From contig JAUVXK010000005.1 of assembly GCA_030603635.1 (NCBI GenBank), forward strand, positions 1 to 49,933: DNA of 49,933 nt, read 5' to 3'. Positions 47,073-49,933 of this stretch are shown piece after piece. Source of the DNA: Burkholderiales bacterium (GTDB lineage Bacteria; Pseudomonadota; Gammaproteobacteria; Burkholderiales; Burkholderiaceae_C). The notes beneath the pieces were generated by a model, which was given only the letters and a program-made list of their open reading frames with translations, was not told where the DNA came from and searched no databases. The position numbers and the translations under genes are program-made. The first letter of the stretch is position 1. Every line of letters starts with the position of its first letter.

Positions 47073-47981
47073 ATGCAAGGCGTCGATCACTACGAAAACT
47101 TCCCCGTCGCCTCATGGCTGTGCCCGCACGCTTTGCGCCCGCCGATTGTGGCCCTGTACCGTTTCGCCCGCACGGCCGACGACCTGGCCGACGAGGGTGA
47201 CGCGCCTGCGGCACAACGCCTGGCCGACCTGCACGCCTACCGCGCCGAACTGGTTCAGGCCTGTAGCGCCGCGAACGACACTGAGACCCTTTCCACACCG
47301 GCGTTCGAACGGTGGCCGCAGGTTTTTGCACCGCTGGCCCGTGAAATCCGGCATCACCGGCTGCCCCCCCGTCTGCTGCACGCCCTGCTGGATGCCTTTG
47401 AGCAGGACGTGCACCACACCGCAGCCGGCTTGCGCTACCCCGACATGCCCGCCCTGCTCGACTACTGTTCGCGTTCGGCCAACCCGGTGGGGCGCCTGCT
47501 CCTGCATCTGTACGACGTCCACGACCCGGTGTCGCTGCAACAGAGCGACGCCATCTGCAGCGCCCTGCAACTCATCAACTTCTGGCAGGATCTCGGCATC
47601 GACCTGCCGCGCGGCCGCCTGTACCTTCCCACCGATGCGCTCGACCGCCACGGCGTGGACCCCGCCGACCTGTTGAACCGTGGGAGTCCTAACCCGGCCG
47701 CAGAGGCTCTCGTGCTGGAGCTGAGCGCCGAGGCCCGGCACCTGATGACACAGGGCGCCCCCCTCGCCTACCGCCTTCCCGGTCGTGCCGGATGGGAATT
47801 GCGGCTGGTCGTTCAGGGCGGCCTGCGAATTCTTGACAAAATTGATGCCTTGCGCGGCCGCACCTGGTCGCAACGCCCCCGCCTAACCATGGCCGACGGG
47901 CCGTTGCTGCTCTGGGGTGTGTGGCGTCGCTCCTTGTCCATCGGTTCCACTGCAGCCGCCCCAACCCATAATCGCCCATGA
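47073..47981 (+). CDS. hpnC: Squalene/phytoene synthase family, HpnC-like
   Basis: Trans-isoprenyl diphosphate synthase of the head-to-head class, 302 aa. MQGVDHYENFPVASWLCP is the usual HpnC N-terminus. The first Asp-rich motif is FARTADDLADE and the second is NFWQDLGIDLPRGRLYLP, both intact. In the HpnCDE route HpnC turns presqualene diphosphate into hydroxysqualene on the way to squalene and hopanoids; HpnD and HpnE are not in the window. Its substrate precursor FPP would come from ispA at 16575. The stop overlaps the RND adaptor start (ATGA). Membrane-associated cytosolic enzyme by family. HpnC versus another squalene/phytoene synthase is likely but not proven. Confidence 0.82.
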   Translation: MQGVDHYENFPVASWLCPHALRPPIVALYRFARTADDLADEGDAPAAQRLADLHAYRAELVQACSAANDTETLSTPAFERWPQVFAPLAREIRHHRLPPRLLHALLDAFEQDVHHTAAGLRYPDMPALLDYCSRSANPVGRLLLHLYDVHDPVSLQQSDAICSALQLINFWQDLGIDLPRGRLYLPTDALDRHGVDPADLLNRGSPNPAAEALVLELSAEARHLMTQGAPLAYRLPGRAGWELRLVVQGGLRILDKIDALRGRTWSQRPRLTMADGPLLLWGVWRRSLSIGSTAAAPTHNRP

Positions 47982-49033
47982 TCACTGCGCTTACCTGGCT
48001 TACTCGCCGTCAGCCCCGGCACCTTGCCGTCACGGGCCTGCTTCTGGCCTCTGTGCTGGCCGCCCCCTGGACCAGGCCCGCGGCGGCCCAGACACCGGAT
48101 GTCCGGACTGCGCGTCTCGACAGCATCTGGCAGTTCCCAGAACGCTCCGCCCCGGCACAGGTGCTGGCGCGCAACGAGTCACGACTGACGGCGGAAGTTG
48201 CGGGCACGGTGACACGGTGGACCGTGGATGTCGGGGCGTCGGTCACGCGCGGGGCGCTGCTGGTCCAGATCGACCCCAGGGACTCCGAACTCGGTGTCCA
48301 GCGTGCCGAAGCAGGTGTGGAGGCGGCTCAGGCGCGTCTGCGACTTGGGGAGGCCCAACTGGCCCGGGCCCGCGAACTCGTCGCCCAAGGCTTCTTTTCT
48401 CAGGAGGCCCTGGCCCAGCGTGAAACCGAGGTGGCCCTGCAAAGGGCCGAACTGGCATCCGCCCAAACGCAGCTGGCCTCGGCCCGCCGGCAGCTGGAGA
48501 AAACCGCCATCCGGGCGCCGTTCAACGCCACCGTGGCGCAGCGCACCGTGCAGCAGGGTGAAGCCGTGTCGCCCGGCACCCCGCTGATGGTGCTGGCCGA
48601 GACAGGCGCGGCCGAGGTGCAGGCCAGTGTCCCGCCGACGGACGTCCCCGGCCTGCGCCGAGCCACGGGAGCCCAGTTCCAGGTCCAGGGTCAGACCGAG
48701 CGCCTTTCCGTGCGGCTGCTGCGGGTGGCGGGGACCGTTCAGTCGGGCAGCCGCACACAGACCGTGCGGTTGGGCTTCACTGAGGCGACCGCATTGCCAC
48801 CGGGCTCCAGCGGCCTGCTTCTGTGGCAGGATCCCAGCCCGCACATCCCGGCCAGCCTGGTCGTCAAGCGGGGGCAAGCTCTGGGGGTGTTCGTTCAGGA
48901 AGGCCGTGTGGCGCGGTTCGTGCCCTTGTCCGGTGCGCAGGAAGGCCGTGCGGCACCCACTACGCTGCCGGCCGAAACGCTGATCGTGGTCCGCGGCCAG
49001 GCTGCGCTCAACGATGGCCAGTCCATCGACTGA
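47978..49033 (+). CDS. RND efflux periplasmic adaptor (membrane fusion protein)
   Basis: 351-aa adaptor linking an RND pump to an outer-membrane channel. A signal peptide of about 37 residues ends PAAAQ, and no lipobox is present. The first lipoyl half is ARNESRLTAEVAGTVTRWTVDVGASVTRGALLVQIDP, the hairpin coiled coil is about 105-165 (AEAGVEAAQARLRLGEAQLARARELVAQG), and the second lipoyl half is IRAPFNATVAQRTVQQGEAVSPGTPLMVLAE. Beta-barrel and membrane-proximal parts follow, ending at a short C-terminus. It overlaps hpnC by 4 bases; the pump gene starts 13 bases later. Confidence 0.92.
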   Translation: MITALTWLTRRQPRHLAVTGLLLASVLAAPWTRPAAAQTPDVRTARLDSIWQFPERSAPAQVLARNESRLTAEVAGTVTRWTVDVGASVTRGALLVQIDPRDSELGVQRAEAGVEAAQARLRLGEAQLARARELVAQGFFSQEALAQRETEVALQRAELASAQTQLASARRQLEKTAIRAPFNATVAQRTVQQGEAVSPGTPLMVLAETGAAEVQASVPPTDVPGLRRATGAQFQVQGQTERLSVRLLRVAGTVQSGSRTQTVRLGFTEATALPPGSSGLLLWQDPSPHIPASLVVKRGQALGVFVQEGRVARFVPLSGAQEGRAAPTTLPAETLIVVRGQAALNDGQSID

Positions 49034-49046
49034 CGCGGAGCCCACG

Positions 49047-49933
49047 ATGCGATTCATGCGCACCATGCTGACCAACCACCCGCTGGCCAACATCGCCTTT
49101 GTGGTGGTAATGCTGCTCGGCTTCGTCAGCTACCTGCAGATGCCACGCGAGCAGGACCCGGAAATCAACTTCAACTGGGTCAACATCACCACGGTGCTGC
49201 CCGGCGCCAGTGCGGAAGACGTCGAACGGCTGGTCACCAACCCACTCGAGGATGCGATCCAAGGCGTGGCTGATGTGCGTTTCGTCATCTCCAACTCGCG
49301 GGAAAACGTCTCCAGCATGCTGGTGCGGTTTCGCGAGATCAACGAACGCACCTTCGACAAGCGCATGAACGACCTGCGGCGGGAGATCCAGAACAAGGCT
49401 GCCAGCGAGTTGCCCGACGAGGCACGCGAGCCACGCATCCTCGAAATCACGACCTCCAACGGTTTTCCCACCGCCTCGATCCGCCTGATGGGCCAGGCCG
49501 ACGACGAAACGCTGCGCGTGAACGCACGCCGCATCAAGTCCGATCTGGAGCGCATGGGCGGTGTGGACCAGGTCTTCGCCTCGGGGCTGCGCGACCCGGA
49601 AATCCTCGTCAGCCCCGATGCGGCGGCGCTGGCCGCGCGCCACCTTACCGCAGGTGACGTGGCCGATGCGCTGCGCGCCTGGTGGCGCGACACCTCGGCC
49701 GGCACGCTCAAGACGGAGGACGGCGCCTGGTCGGTGAGTCTGCGCGGCGTGCAGGTGGACCCGGTCAGCCTGGCCACGCTGCCCGTGGCCTCATCCAGCC
49801 GGCCGGGTGCCGGGGCTCGCCTGGGTGAGGTCGCCCGCATCGAGCAGGCGCGGGCACCGGCTTCCCAATACGCCTCGTCCGACGGGCGCCCCGCCATCTC
49901 CATGGCCGTGACCAAGAAGGCCGGGGTCAACAC
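49047..49933 (+). CDS. RND efflux transporter permease (N-terminal part, cut by window edge)
   Basis: N-terminal 295 codons of an AcrB/MexB-type RND proton-driven pump (normally about 1000-1050 aa). The first helix (NIAFVVVMLLGFVSYLQM) is followed by PREQDPEINFNWVNITTVLPGASAEDVERLVTNPLEDAI, the conserved PN1 porter region, and a second porter segment to the edge. Divergence from AcrB (DPEINFNWV in place of YPTIAPPAV) places it in the broad CusA/AcrB-like group of environmental proteobacteria. GGAG stands seven bases before the ATG. Substrate unknown; linkage to hpnC suggests membrane-lipid or envelope stress. Confidence 0.92.
   Translation, partial: MRFMRTMLTNHPLANIAFVVVMLLGFVSYLQMPREQDPEINFNWVNITTVLPGASAEDVERLVTNPLEDAIQGVADVRFVISNSRENVSSMLVRFREINERTFDKRMNDLRREIQNKAASELPDEAREPRILEITTSNGFPTASIRLMGQADDETLRVNARRIKSDLERMGGVDQVFASGLRDPEILVSPDAAALAARHLTAGDVADALRAWWRDTSAGTLKTEDGAWSVSLRGVQVDPVSLATLPVASSSRPGAGARLGEVARIEQARAPASQYASSDGRPAISMAVTKKAGVN

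Overview
The window is a high-GC chromosomal segment of a betaproteobacterium, most likely order Burkholderiales and probably Comamonadaceae-like. The evidence is the gene order pyrG-kdsA-DUF1330-eno-ftsB, the tRNA-Leu-tig-clpP-clpX-lon block, a two-domain ArgA, a TRAP (DctPQM) uptake operon and the protein sequences themselves. Almost everything is dense core genome. There is no rRNA, CRISPR array, prophage or plasmid gene. The one clear mobile element is a 1.5 kb insertion sequence.

Layout, left to right. 1-6516: hrpA (cut by the left edge, minus strand) diverges from argA, which runs tail to tail into an orphan ATP-grasp ligase. 6562-8694 (minus): a low-complexity lipoprotein with its own promoter and terminator, an unknown gene, and a JmjC/cupin ribosomal oxygenase. 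8780-10490 (plus): a hemerythrin-GGDEF cyclase and a SlyD-like prolyl isomerase. 10512-14496 (minus): a dctP-dctQ-dctM TRAP transporter operon with dut attached at its end. 14648-17713 (minus): xseB-ispA-dxs, the isoprenoid precursor block. 17929-21915 (plus): a membrane-anchored trypsin-like protease, MoxR, DUF58 and VWA, a short Bat-like operon. 21938-23460: an IS1202/ISNCY-like insertion sequence with visible ends and a 16-bp target duplication. 23615-26568 (plus): a Rieske oxygenase, an EamA exporter and a sulfurtransferase. 26593-29717 (minus): a ZIP metal transporter, a dienelactone-hydrolase-like protein and coaBC. 29790-34644 (plus): pyrG-kdsA-DUF1330-eno-ftsB and an unknown small gene. 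34655-36164 (minus): hslO and a gamma carbonic anhydrase, divergent from a DUF455 ferritin-like gene. 37023-40332: xerD (minus), then gloB and mltD (plus). 40371-46939 (minus): a tRNA Gly-Cys-Gly array, lon, clpX, clpP, tig and tRNA-Leu. 47073-49933 (plus): an HpnC-like squalene-pathway enzyme translationally coupled to an RND efflux adaptor, followed by an RND pump cut by the right edge.

Shared themes are protein quality control (Lon, ClpXP, trigger factor, Hsp33, SlyD-like, MoxR/VWA), isoprenoid supply (Dxs, IspA, and HpnC at the far end) and small-solute transport (TRAP, EamA, ZIP, RND). Eight gene junctions are 4-base ATGA start/stop overlaps, so translational coupling is common here. No stretch over about 300 bases lacks a gene. 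The longest non-coding gaps (about 230 bases at 23388-23614, 215 at 17714-17928 and 203 at 6841-7043) hold, respectively, the right IS end plus a promoter candidate, a divergent promoter region with no clear boxes, and a lipoprotein promoter candidate.

I found no convincing new defence, toxin or biosynthetic system. The best leads are the IS architecture and its placement, the Rieske/EamA/sulfurtransferase unit with its missing start codon, the O2-sensing cyclase, the HpnC-RND coupling, and three unassigned proteins (the ATP-grasp protein, the 164-aa protein and the FtsB-linked 139-aa protein).
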